DNA of 5,744 nt from an uncultured Prevotella sp. (GTDB lineage Bacteria; Bacteroidota; Bacteroidia; Bacteroidales; Bacteroidaceae). Each line of letters starts with the position of its first letter. The first letter of the stretch is position 1. The position numbers were made by a program, and so were the translations under genes. The stretch is taken from assembly GCA_900557255.1 (NCBI GenBank), contig USSA01000179.1, forward strand, positions 1 to 5,744. The letters run 5' to 3'. Below are positions 1 to 4,926 of this stretch, piece after piece. The notes beneath the pieces are model-generated. The model did no database searches, was not told the origin of the DNA, and saw only the letters and a program-made list of their open reading frames with translations.

Positions 1-160
1 CTTTTTCTATATTCCAAAGAGTAGCTCTGCTGATATTCGCTCTTTCGGCAACCAATTCAGCCGATATATCTCTTCTCAAGCGAGCTATTTTAATTTGTTC
101 GCCCATCGTTTCTAATATTTCCATAGTTTGTGGTAATAATTCAATGGATTTCTTTCCCAT
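1..160 (-). CDS. Xre/HipB-like helix-turn-helix regulator, N-terminal 53 codons, cut by the left window edge
   Basis: The visible protein begins MGKKSIELLPQTMEI and continues with an Xre-type DNA-binding domain: EQIKIARLRRDISAELVAER (residues 21-40), then the recognition-helix region NISRATLWNIEK (42-53). This is the usual layout of a Cro/C1-type HTH, and the short polar lead-in before it is common in antitoxins of HipB type, which bind DNA and neutralise a HipA kinase. The start at 160 is supported by AAGGAG at 168-173, seven bases upstream. The gene has its own strong promoter with paired operator-like palindromes, as expected of an autoregulated antitoxin. The partner, if any, would lie beyond position 1. 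The HTH call is secure; the antitoxin role is inferred from family resemblance and promoter design. Confidence 0.85.
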   Translation of the reverse strand, partial: MGKKSIELLPQTMEILETMGEQIKIARLRRDISAELVAERANISRATLWNIEK

Positions 161-174
161 AATATCGCTCCTTA

Positions 175-223
175 TGTTTAATATTATAAACACAAAACGA
201 GATAATGTCAATATTATTAAACA
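175..223. promoter_or_regulatory. Two operator-like palindromes over the Xre promoter
   Basis: Site 1 is TGTTTAATATTATAAACA (175-192), with perfect TGTTTA/TAAACA arms covering the -10 box. Site 2 (206-223) reads TGTTTAATAATATTGACA on the minus strand, so it shares the TGTTTAATA half-site and has a diverged second half that includes the -35 box. The sites start 31 bases apart, about three helical turns, so dimers would bind the same DNA face. Autorepression by the adjacent Xre protein is an inference from this layout. Confidence 0.65.
183..211 (-). promoter_or_regulatory. Consensus sigma-A promoter of the Xre gene
   Basis: Read on the minus strand, TTGACA (211-206) and TATAAT (188-183) are both perfect consensus hexamers separated by exactly 17 bases. 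The expected transcript start lies just before the AAGGAG site at 168-173. Such a strong promoter would need repression, and both hexamers sit inside operator-like palindromes. Confidence 0.85.
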
Positions 224-235
224 TAGTTTCTGATT

Positions 236-362
236 TTATGATGTGATTATGCTCTTTTGTACGAAATTATAAATAATAGCATTTTGTTGCTCAATAGCAC
301 CTTGTGTGCCGATTGTTGACTGTTTTCTAAGCGAATCAGATAAACAGACGAACTGCTGATGT
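236..362 (-). pseudogene. Possible decayed recombinase fragment
   Basis: One minus-strand frame without a credible start reads CLSDSLRKQSTIGTQGAIEQ followed by QNAIIYNFVQKS and then a stop near 236-241. The spacing of S..STI..Q...Q...I...FV vaguely recalls the N-terminal region of large serine recombinases (Y-R-L-S...SI..Q...). A neighbouring frame contains VYLIRL just upstream, which would fit a frameshifted relic. The match is weak and by eye only; the stretch may be non-coding. Confidence 0.2.
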
Positions 363-397
363 TTCTGCATATTTGACGCATTTGTAGCCGCTGTGTG

Positions 398-535
398 GGG
401 CATTCTGACATATCAGTAACCGCAAAAATCTACACGCATATGATGGATGAAATATTTGAGCAGAGCAGAAAGCTATTAGTTGAATATGCGAATTCCAAAA
501 ACACAATGAACAAGTCCGTAAAAAATGGGCAATAG
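398..535 (+). pseudogene. 3' remnant of a tyrosine integrase
   Basis: The frame reads GHSDISVTAKIYTHMMDEIF, continues EQSRKLLVEYANSKN and stops at TAG 533-535. It holds the last catalytic histidine context (GHSD) and the nucleophile tyrosine (IYTH) of a phage-type tyrosine recombinase. It matches the end of the intact integrase at 4108-4170 at about 60 of the first 67 bases, including 27 identical bases in a row (416-442 and 4126-4152). After about codon 23 the two C-termini diverge. Upstream of 398 the similarity stops abruptly and there is no start or ribosome binding site, so this is a truncated relic of a related integrase rather than a gene. Confidence 0.85.
416..442 (+). repeat. Direct repeat, copy 1 (partner at 4126-4152)
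   Basis: These 27 bases, from GTAACCGC to CGCATATG, recur without change at 4126-4152 in the same orientation. Both copies encode VTAKIYTHM around the catalytic tyrosine of an integrase. The repeat is best explained by homology of two integrase genes, but it brackets the hipA-HTH-xis-int block and could support homologous recombination. Confidence 0.85.
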
Positions 536-543
536 AAAAAGAA

Positions 544-574
544 CCCTCTTGATGTAGAATAAACATCAGGAGGG
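544..574 (-). terminator. Rho-independent terminator of the HipA-like gene
   Basis: The arms 544-555 and 563-574 form a 12-bp hairpin (CCCTCTTGATGT with ACATCAGGAGGG, one G-T pair) with a 7-base loop. On the minus strand it is followed by TTCTTTTTC, a U-rich run, and it begins 30 bases after the kinase stop codon. On the plus strand the downstream sequence is less U-rich, so it works mainly leftward. Confidence 0.8.
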
Positions 575-603
575 ATAGTCTTTCACATTTACTATTTAGA
601 TTT

Positions 604-1842
604 TTACATTGACATATCAAATGATGAATAATCCTCGGCAATATCGTTTTCAACATCTTCGTTGATGTCGTCATTTGCTTGCCAAGTTTTTTCCATAGCA
701 AGATTATGGATATATTCTATTCTTTGGTTGATTGAAGATATGATTTTTTGCTTTCTTGCATCGTCAATTAAATTTACATCGGCATCATTCAATATGTTAA
801 GTATTTCATTGTCAATATTTTTTAAAGCGTCAAAGTCTATCCAATCAAAAGAGGTGACTAATTTTAACTGTTCAAAATGAGTTTTCTTGAACGGTTTGCA
901 AACTATCAATGATTGTTTATCCATATTCGGTGTAACTTTATCATAACCGAGCGATGAACCACTGTCGAAAATCGGTGCAACGCCAATCCATTCAAGCGTA
1001 TTTGCATTTCTGACAAGACCGAAATTATTAAGGTGTCTGTCCTCGTTGGCTATAATGAAATCAACTACAATCATTTGATTGATTTTATCAACGATGTCAT
1101 CAATGCCCAAAGATTTGCAACAGTCAATATAATGCTGATAAACAGATAGGTGATTAGGCTTAGGATACCTTTGCAAAATCTTCCAAGCCGTAACAAGTTC
1201 TGTATCTCTTGAAATAAAATCTTCGCAAACGCTGTATGGTTTTTCGTCATCAATAATGACAGAATAATTGACATGGTCTACATTTAATTTATCCATAATC
1301 AATGACACAATAGCCTCATTAAACGGCTGTTGTTCATATGGCAAACTGCCTGCTTTAAGAAGGCAACGCTTTTGATTAATTATTTTCCATCTTTTCTTTA
1401 AGCAACCGTCAGATGTGTTGTCAGGTGAATTCAAACTGATATTTTCAGAATCCTTTGCCTTTCCGAACAGAATATCACCGACATCTTCTGAAAAATCATT
1501 ATCAAAGAAATTTACCAATTCCCATTCCAAATCAGAATTAATAGGCTTAACCCAATATTGATCCGACAGGCTTAATCCGTAGCATTTTGCCAAAAGCAGT
1601 TTCGGAGTGCTTACACGCAAAATTTCAAGTGCATCTCTTACACCAGCCCTGCTTGCAGGAATTGAGCGATCGTTCCACCATTTATTGAGTAATGCTCTGT
1701 CGGAAGATAAGCCGTCTTTAGTTGTACCGATAGGAAGATGAGCAAAGTTATATATTTCGCCTATTTTAACGATTGAACCGGTTTCTTCGTCTAATGATAA
1801 ATCAGCCACTTTTATGTTTTTATGCATCAAAGTATAGTTCAT
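604..1842 (-). CDS. HipA/CtkA-like serine/threonine protein kinase, 412 residues
   Basis: HipA-family kinases phosphorylate protein targets (glutamyl-tRNA synthetase in E. coli HipA) and act as growth-arresting toxins in the cytoplasm. Visible kinase landmarks are LLKAG with K163 (ATP lysine), FNEAI with E176, the catalytic loop ANEDRHLNNFG with D268 and N273, and the metal-binding IFDSG with D293. D268 and N273 are five residues apart, as in HipA. An N-terminal region of about 150 residues precedes the kinase core, and the C-terminus ends in an acidic tail (DDINEDVENDIAEDY). The start at 1842 follows AGGAAGGAG (1850-1858) by seven bases; the frame runs open to 1905, but those codons have no ribosome binding site. 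No antitoxin gene lies directly upstream; the nearest Xre gene is downstream with its own promoter. The kinase fold is well supported. Toxin activity, substrate and partner are inferred. Confidence 0.85.
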   Translation of the reverse strand: MNYTLMHKNIKVADLSLDEETGSIVKIGEIYNFAHLPIGTTKDGLSSDRALLNKWWNDRSIPASRAGVRDALEILRVSTPKLLLAKCYGLSLSDQYWVKPINSDLEWELVNFFDNDFSEDVGDILFGKAKDSENISLNSPDNTSDGCLKKRWKIINQKRCLLKAGSLPYEQQPFNEAIVSLIMDKLNVDHVNYSVIIDDEKPYSVCEDFISRDTELVTAWKILQRYPKPNHLSVYQHYIDCCKSLGIDDIVDKINQMIVVDFIIANEDRHLNNFGLVRNANTLEWIGVAPIFDSGSSLGYDKVTPNMDKQSLIVCKPFKKTHFEQLKLVTSFDWIDFDALKNIDNEILNILNDADVNLIDDARKQKIISSINQRIEYIHNLAMEKTWQANDDINEDVENDIAEDYSSFDMSM

Positions 1843-1876
1843 AACAACGCTCCTTCCTAACTTATTTTCATTAATT

Positions 1877-1905
1877 ATTATACACACTTCCTTCCCTAAA
1901 ATCAA
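1877..1905 (-). promoter_or_regulatory. Promoter of the HipA-like gene
   Basis: On the minus strand TTGATT (1905-1900) and TATAAT (1882-1877) are separated by 17 bases. Transcription would begin about 30 bases before the start codon at 1842, leaving room for the AGGAAGGAG site. The -10 is perfect and the -35 matches TTGACA at four positions. Confidence 0.7.
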
Positions 1906-1935
1906 CTTTTAACACAAATCAATATCAATCTTCCG

Positions 1936-1951
1936 TTCAATTTGAATTCAA
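1936..1951. promoter_or_regulatory. Palindrome cluster between divergent promoters
   Basis: The run TTCAA-T-TTGAA-TTCAA contains two overlapping perfect palindromes, TTCAATTTGAA (1936-1946) and TTGAATTCAA (1942-1951). It lies midway between the leftward kinase promoter and the rightward promoter at 1977-2005, where one bound regulator could influence both. AT-rich DNA makes short palindromes common, so the regulatory role is only a suggestion. Confidence 0.35.
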
Positions 1952-1976
1952 GTTATTTTTTCATCTGCAAGGGGTC

Positions 1977-2005
1977 TTGACAGAAAATTATGAATTTGCT
2001 AATAT
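1977..2005 (+). promoter_or_regulatory. Promoter of the HTH gene and leader
   Basis: TTGACA (1977-1982) is a perfect -35 box, followed after 17 bases by TAATAT (2000-2005), which matches TATAAT at four positions. The transcript would start near 2012, about 28 bases before a strong terminator hairpin and 100 bases before the HTH start codon. Confidence 0.75.
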
Positions 2006-2033
2006 GAAAACGGAGAGAAAATTCAATAAAACT

Positions 2034-2063
2034 ATGATGAACCTATATGCATTTTTATTTTGA
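2034..2063 (+). CDS. Putative leader peptide MMNLYAFLF
   Basis: ATG ATG begins a 9-codon frame that ends at TGA 2061-2063. The whole left arm of the terminator hairpin lies within these codons and the stop falls in the hairpin loop, the geometry expected of a translated attenuator leader. A GGAGAG sequence (2012-2017) is 16 bases from the first ATG, too far for a good ribosome binding site, and sits at the predicted RNA 5' end, so translation is uncertain. Confidence 0.35.
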   Translation: MMNLYAFLF

Positions 2064-2091
2064 GATGCGTATAGGTTTTTTATTTTTATTT
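2040..2091 (+). terminator. Attenuator-type Rho-independent terminator in the 5' leader
   Basis: The arms 2040-2052 (AACCTATATGCAT) and 2065-2077 (ATGCGTATAGGTT) pair over 13 bp with a single G-T pair, and a T-rich tract continues to 2093. It lies after the promoter and 33 bases before the HTH start, so transcription must read through it to express the gene. No upstream segment complementary to the left arm is visible, so a classical competing antiterminator stem is not evident; control by a ribosome or bound protein is more plausible. Confidence 0.8.
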
Positions 2092-2110
2092 TTAGAAAGG
2101 GGAATGAAAA

Positions 2111-2401
2111 ATGTTATATCAAAAAATTCCAAGCGGAAGATTTTGGATTATGCCAAATGACTTTTTTGAAAAATATAAATTGAACGGTCGTGACTTTATG
2201 GTCTATTGTTTTTTGGTTTCTAAAAAAGATAAAAAAGGAAAAAGTTATTGGTCAATAAGAAGAATGGCTGAGCAATGCAATATGAGTTACGAAAGTGTAA
2301 GACGAGCAATAAAATCTCTTGAGGATCAATGCTTGATTGATGTTGAACACTGCTCGGTCAATGGTAAAAAAATTCAAATATTTATACTGTGCATCGGTTG
2401 A
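2111..2401 (+). CDS. Winged helix-turn-helix protein, replication-initiator-like N-domain, 96 residues
   Basis: The protein opens MLYQKIPSGRFWIMPNDFF, followed by a helix (GRDFMVYCFLVSKK, 27-39) and a clear HTH: IRRMAEQCNMSYESVRRAIK (49-68), then SLEDQCLIDVE and a basic wing (NGKKIQIF, 84-91). This fold occurs in the N-terminal domains of plasmid and integrative-element initiators and DnaD-like proteins, and in small stand-alone regulators. Here it is only 96 residues with no catalytic or oligomerisation domain, so it is either a complete small regulator or a shortened initiator. AAAGGGGA (2096-2103) is seven bases before the ATG and supports the start. It is the first gene of the rightward block ending in the integrase and is preceded by an attenuator. 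Its precise function is not known. Confidence 0.75.
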   Translation: MLYQKIPSGRFWIMPNDFFEKYKLNGRDFMVYCFLVSKKDKKGKSYWSIRRMAEQCNMSYESVRRAIKSLEDQCLIDVEHCSVNGKKIQIFILCIG

Positions 2402-2458
2402 TTTGATTTTGCTTTCTACTTTTGCATTTTTGATGCATAAACAATATAAAAGCCCGGA

Positions 2459-2572
2459 ATGAAAAAAGTGAATGAAAAAAACGATGATTTTTTAATGAAA
2501 ATCTGCGGCTTTTGGATCGATTTTGAGGCGGATTTCAAGCCGTCGATTTTAAAGCAGGATAAAGGGGTATGA
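2459..2572 (+). CDS. Possible 37-residue small protein
   Basis: An open frame reads MKKVNEKNDDFLMKICGFWI, then DFEADFKPSILKQDKGV, and stops at TGA 2570-2572. It is charged and aromatic with no recognised domain. Only a weak GGA precedes the ATG. It fills part of an otherwise gene-free gap between the HTH and excisionase-like genes, and the following bases form a hairpin. It may be chance; conservation of the frame in related elements would decide. Confidence 0.25.
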   Translation: MKKVNEKNDDFLMKICGFWIDFEADFKPSILKQDKGV

Positions 2573-2625
2573 TTTTCGGGCTTTGAAATGCCCGAAAACG
2601 CCGTCCGGCAAAGCCTGTCGGCTTT
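2573..2625 (+). other. Non-coding stretch with two hairpins, possible cis-acting site
   Basis: The gap 2402-2727 holds no convincing gene. TTTTCGGGC (2573-2581) pairs perfectly with GCCCGAAAA (2590-2598) across an 8-base loop. AAAGCC (2610-2615) pairs with GGCTTT (2620-2625) across TGTC. Two TCGATTTT copies lie just upstream (2517-2524, 2543-2550), 26 bases apart. The second hairpin is followed by only a short U run, so at best it is a weak terminator. A cis site of the element (origin, transfer origin or recombinase arm sites) is possible but unproven. Confidence 0.4.
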
Positions 2626-2727
2626 TCGATTCGTAATACTTTTGCGTATGATTCCAAATTCGTATGCAGTCAGGGGTGTTTTTCGCAGAAAATCAAGGTT
2701 TTTGAGTATTCACGGAAAGGAGTGCGT

Positions 2728-2943
2728 ATGATGAACAAAACTAAAGCGGAAATTGAGCAAATGGCGAGCTTTATTTGCCGTGAAAAAGGACAATATATGT
2801 TCAATAAAAAAGAAATCGGAATCATTACCGGGTTATGCAAAGACAAGGTTGCAGAGCTCTGCGAGAACATTCCTGCAGCCTGTGACAGCAGAGTTAAGTT
2901 ATATTTCATCAAAGATGTCCTGAATTATCTCTACAATTCTTGA
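2728..2943 (+). CDS. Excisionase-like small DNA-binding protein, 71 residues
   Basis: The fold looks like a MerR/Xis-type winged helix: FNKKEIGIITGLCKDKVAEL (residues 25-44) resembles the helix-turn-helix, and SRVKLYFIKDVLNYLYNS (54-71) resembles the wing followed by the conserved Y-x-x-x-DV closing helix. Proteins of this kind bend DNA at attachment sites and turn a tyrosine integrase toward excision. Its place immediately before the integrase gene, with the same orientation and 150 bases apart, supports a recombination-directionality role. AGGAG (2718-2722) lies five bases before the ATG at 2728 and eight before the one at 2731, so either may be used; GTG at 2722 overlaps the site and is unlikely. 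It could instead be a transcriptional regulator. Confidence 0.65.
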   Translation: MMNKTKAEIEQMASFICREKGQYMFNKKEIGIITGLCKDKVAELCENIPAACDSRVKLYFIKDVLNYLYNS

Positions 2944-2984
2944 TTAAATATATAATTCCAACTCGGCATACAGGTCAAAATCTC

Positions 2985-3008
2985 ACAAAAAATGTGTCTC
3001 TTTTTTGT
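2985..3008. repeat. Small inverted repeat between the xis-like gene and integrase
   Basis: ACAAAAAA (2985-2992) and TTTTTTGT (3001-3008) are perfect 8-base inverted arms with an 8-base loop in the 150-base gap before the integrase. No convincing promoter hexamers are seen in the gap, so the integrase may be read from upstream. The repeat has too little GC to be a good terminator and may be a protein-binding site or chance. Confidence 0.3.
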
Positions 3009-3093
3009 CAGGTATTGGTCTGGCTATTTGCAAAACTGTGTGGTAGTGTTTGTGTTGCCAAAGGGCAAAGAAATTACTATACGGAGGTAAATT

Positions 3094-4245
3094 ATGTACG
3101 AATTATACGACAAAAACGGTAACCAAATCGGCTACCGAATGACAAAAAGAATTAAAAATGAAGATGGCAAATACGATGTATTAACTGCTCGATCAAAGAC
3201 GAGTGAAAAGGATTGCCGAAAGAAACTTGATGACATGGTCAAGGAGTATTATCAACTCCAAGAGAAGAAAAAGAGTGGCGGTGTCTTCTCCGAAATGAAA
3301 TTAAAAGACTATGCAGACAACTGGTATCACCTTAACATTGAGAAAGCGAACTGCACGAAGAAAAACAAATACATGTACAAAAACATCGTCTACAACCACA
3401 TCATTGAACACCTCGGTTCGATAAAGTTATGCAACTTGACTGAGGATGACTGCCAAAGATTCATAAACGAATATGCAGGATGGAGTAAGGCATTCGCATC
3501 AAAGGTACGCATGGTGTTAAGGCGTATACTTACAAAGGCTGAAAAGCAGGAACTCATCAAAACCAATGTGGCAAAGGACATTGTTCTGCCGACTGTGTAC
3601 GAGAACAAGCACAGACCAATCACTGATGATGAACGCCGAATGATACTTGAAACCATACCAAAGCACTATGCCGGAACAATGGTGCTTACAATGTTATGCT
3701 GCGGACTTAGACCGATAGAAATCCGAAGAATGAAGTGGGATTGGATAGATTTTGAAAACGCAATTCTGACAGTCGGCAAATCCAAAACGGAAGCAGGAAC
3801 AGGACGAAAGATACCAATTCCGCCTGTACTTTTAGATGCATTAAAGGAACATAAAGCAAAAGAACTCAACAATGAATATGTATTCGTAAAGTACGAAAAG
3901 CACACACGAATGGATGACAATGCCTTTTATCAAAGCTGGAAAAACTTCGTAAAAGAAATGGACTTAGCAAACGGAGCTCACTTATATCGCAATCAAGTAA
4001 AGAACTCAATCATAGCACCCGACTTCGAGCCATACCTACTGCGCCACACATTCTGCACCGACTGTCAAGCAGCCGGAGTACCAATCAATGTGGCAAAAGA
4101 ATGGATGGGGCACTCTGACATATCGGTAACCGCAAAAATCTACACGCATATGGTAGATGAAGTATTCGAGCAGAACCGAATGAGAATGGCTCAATATGCA
4201 GTAACCAAATCTCAACAAGTTGAAAGTCCAACAGCAACGAACTGA
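3094..4245 (+). CDS. Tyrosine recombinase/phage-type integrase, 383 residues
   Basis: It catalyses site-specific integration and excision of the host element. In order it shows an N-terminal arm-binding region (about 1-60), a SAM-like core-binding domain (about 65-165: LKDYADNWYHL ... NKHRPIT) and the catalytic domain. Visible catalytic residues are R206 in GLRPIEI, a lysine in VGKSKTEAG (K229 or K231), R317 in YLLRHTFCT, H340 in MGHSD and nucleophile Y350 in KIYTHM. The first residue of the usual H-x-x-R box is Y314, a variant I believe also occurs in other Firmicutes integrases. Length is normal and the frame is intact. GGAGG (3083-3087) is six bases before the ATG. It follows the excisionase-like gene and ends before a good terminator. 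Its closest visible relative is the relic at 398-535. Confidence 0.95.
   Translation: MYELYDKNGNQIGYRMTKRIKNEDGKYDVLTARSKTSEKDCRKKLDDMVKEYYQLQEKKKSGGVFSEMKLKDYADNWYHLNIEKANCTKKNKYMYKNIVYNHIIEHLGSIKLCNLTEDDCQRFINEYAGWSKAFASKVRMVLRRILTKAEKQELIKTNVAKDIVLPTVYENKHRPITDDERRMILETIPKHYAGTMVLTMLCCGLRPIEIRRMKWDWIDFENAILTVGKSKTEAGTGRKIPIPPVLLDALKEHKAKELNNEYVFVKYEKHTRMDDNAFYQSWKNFVKEMDLANGAHLYRNQVKNSIIAPDFEPYLLRHTFCTDCQAAGVPINVAKEWMGHSDISVTAKIYTHMVDEVFEQNRMRMAQYAVTKSQQVESPTATN
4126..4152 (+). repeat. Direct repeat, copy 2 (partner at 416-442)
   Basis: These 27 bases are identical to 416-442 and lie over the active-site tyrosine codon of the intact integrase. The sequence around the repeat is also similar, so it is part of a longer homologous stretch. 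Confidence 0.85.
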
Positions 4246-4261
4246 TGTGTAAAATCATATT

Positions 4262-4330
4262 CACCAGTTCAACTAGTGGTTTGAAAATACCTAAAAGGAA
4301 GCCTTACAGGCTCTGCCCCTAAAAGGGGCA
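4262..4330. other. Three hairpins between the integrase and the IS200-like transposase
   Basis: CACCAGT/ACTAGTG (4262-4278, one mismatch, loop TCA), AGCCT/AGGCT (4300-4312, loop TAC) and TGCCCCT/AGGGGCA (4314-4330, loop AAA) follow one another. None has a U tract on either strand. IS200/IS605 elements carry imperfect hairpins at their ends that the transposase recognises, and this cluster lies on the expected right-end side of tnpA, but it could equally belong to the integrative element's attachment region. Confidence 0.45.
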
Positions 4331-4339
4331 AAGAAAAAT

Positions 4340-4352
4340 GATATCGCATTAC
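4340..4352. repeat. 13-base inverted repeat flanking tnpA, copy 1 (partner 4892-4904)
   Basis: GATATCGCATTAC at 4340-4352 is the exact reverse complement of 4892-4904. The two copies bracket the transposase gene. IS200/IS605 elements are not known for terminal inverted repeats, so this may reflect RNA pairing between the two untranslated regions or an unusual recognition sequence. Confidence 0.7.
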
Positions 4353-4361
4353 TTTTTCGAG

Positions 4362-4391
4362 CAGCCCCTCTCGTGGGGGTTGTTTATTTTT
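4362..4391 (+). terminator. Rho-independent terminator downstream of the integrase
   Basis: CAGCCCC (4362-4368) pairs with GGGGTTG (4376-4382) around a 7-base loop and is followed by TTTATTTTT. It would stop rightward transcription before it opposes tnpA, which ends at 4394. On the minus strand it is followed by CTCGAAAAAG, so it is not a tnpA terminator; the hairpin could also form part of the IS right end. Confidence 0.7.
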
Positions 4392-4393
4392 GC

Positions 4394-4873
4394 TTACTTA
4401 TTCTTGGTACCCGTAAACGGATCGATATACTCTTTGATTGTCATTTGGTCATTTGCAAAATTTTCTTCTAATTGATTTCTTATGTATTCTGCTATTGCCC
4501 TTTTGTTTCGACCGACTGTATCAACATAGTATCCTCTGCACCAGAACTTTCGTTCTCCGTACTTATACTTTAAATTTGCGTGTCGGTCGAATATCATCAA
4601 AATGCTTTTCCCCTTGAGATATCCCATGAACTGTGCTACACTCAAATGTGGTGGGATACTTACCAAAAGATGTATGTGATCTTTACAGGCTTCTGCTTCA
4701 ATTATTTTTACGCCTTTTTGCTCACACAACTTTCGTATTATCTCACCGATATCTTTTTTGATTTATCCATATATCACTTGCCTTCTGTACTTCGGTGCAA
4801 AAACTATATGATACTGACATCTGTATTTTGAATGTGCCGAACTTTTTATTTCATTGCTTCCTTTTCTTTGCAT
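4394..4873 (-). pseudogene. tnpA: IS200/IS605 transposase TnpA, interrupted by a nonsense codon
   Basis: From ATG at 4873, with GGAGG (4885-4881) seven bases upstream, the frame reads MQRKGSNEIKSSAHSKYRCQ, continues YHIVFAPKYRRQVIYG, then meets TAA (4765-4763) at codon 37 and resumes in the same frame with IKKDIGEIIRKLCEQKG. Relatives commonly have a lysine at that place, so one AAA-to-TAA change is the likely cause. The rest is complete: the HUH motif D-H66-I-H68-LLV, and Y130 in EYIRNQ with Q134, matching the Y...Q pair of the IS608 enzyme. Total length with the stop read through is 159 residues, normal for the Y1 transposase. With the stop, only a 36-residue peptide or an N-truncated protein could be made, so the copy is probably immobile unless helped in trans. 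Confidence 0.9.
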
Positions 4874-4878
4874 AATTT

Positions 4879-4926
4879 AACCTCCAGTTTTGTAATGCGA
4901 TATCGTTCACATTATACTAGGAGGTT
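4879..4926 (-). promoter_or_regulatory. Inverted repeat able to mask the tnpA ribosome binding site in read-through RNA
   Basis: On the minus strand AACCTCC (4926-4920) is complementary to GGAGGTT (4885-4879), which is the tnpA ribosome binding site. The upstream copy lies at the upstream edge of the -10 box, so it is absent from RNA made by the element's own promoter but present in RNA entering from outside. Such an arrangement is known in principle from IS10 and IS200 as protection against external transcription; here it is an inference from position. Confidence 0.5.
4892..4904. repeat. 13-base inverted repeat flanking tnpA, copy 2 (partner 4340-4352)
   Basis: GTAATGCGATATC on the plus strand. 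Read in the tnpA direction it begins at about the predicted transcript start (4904), so the tnpA mRNA would start with this sequence and could pair with its complement beyond the stop codon. Confidence 0.7.

Noticed and set aside
336..701. 121-codon minus-strand open frame overlapping the 3' end of the kinase gene
   Set aside because: It is the opposite phase of the HipA-like gene and the integrase relic, has no ribosome binding site and no recognisable domain.
662..880. Plus-strand open frame inside the HipA-like gene
   Set aside because: Shadow of the minus-strand kinase; the kinase frame contains all the catalytic motifs.
3060..3083. Possible integrase promoter TTGCCA with TATACG
   Set aside because: The -10-like hexamer overlaps the GGAGG ribosome binding site, so the transcript would lack it.
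2940..3122. 60-codon plus-strand frame spanning the gap before the integrase
   Set aside because: No ribosome binding site, low complexity, overlaps the start of the integrase in another frame and resembles no known protein.
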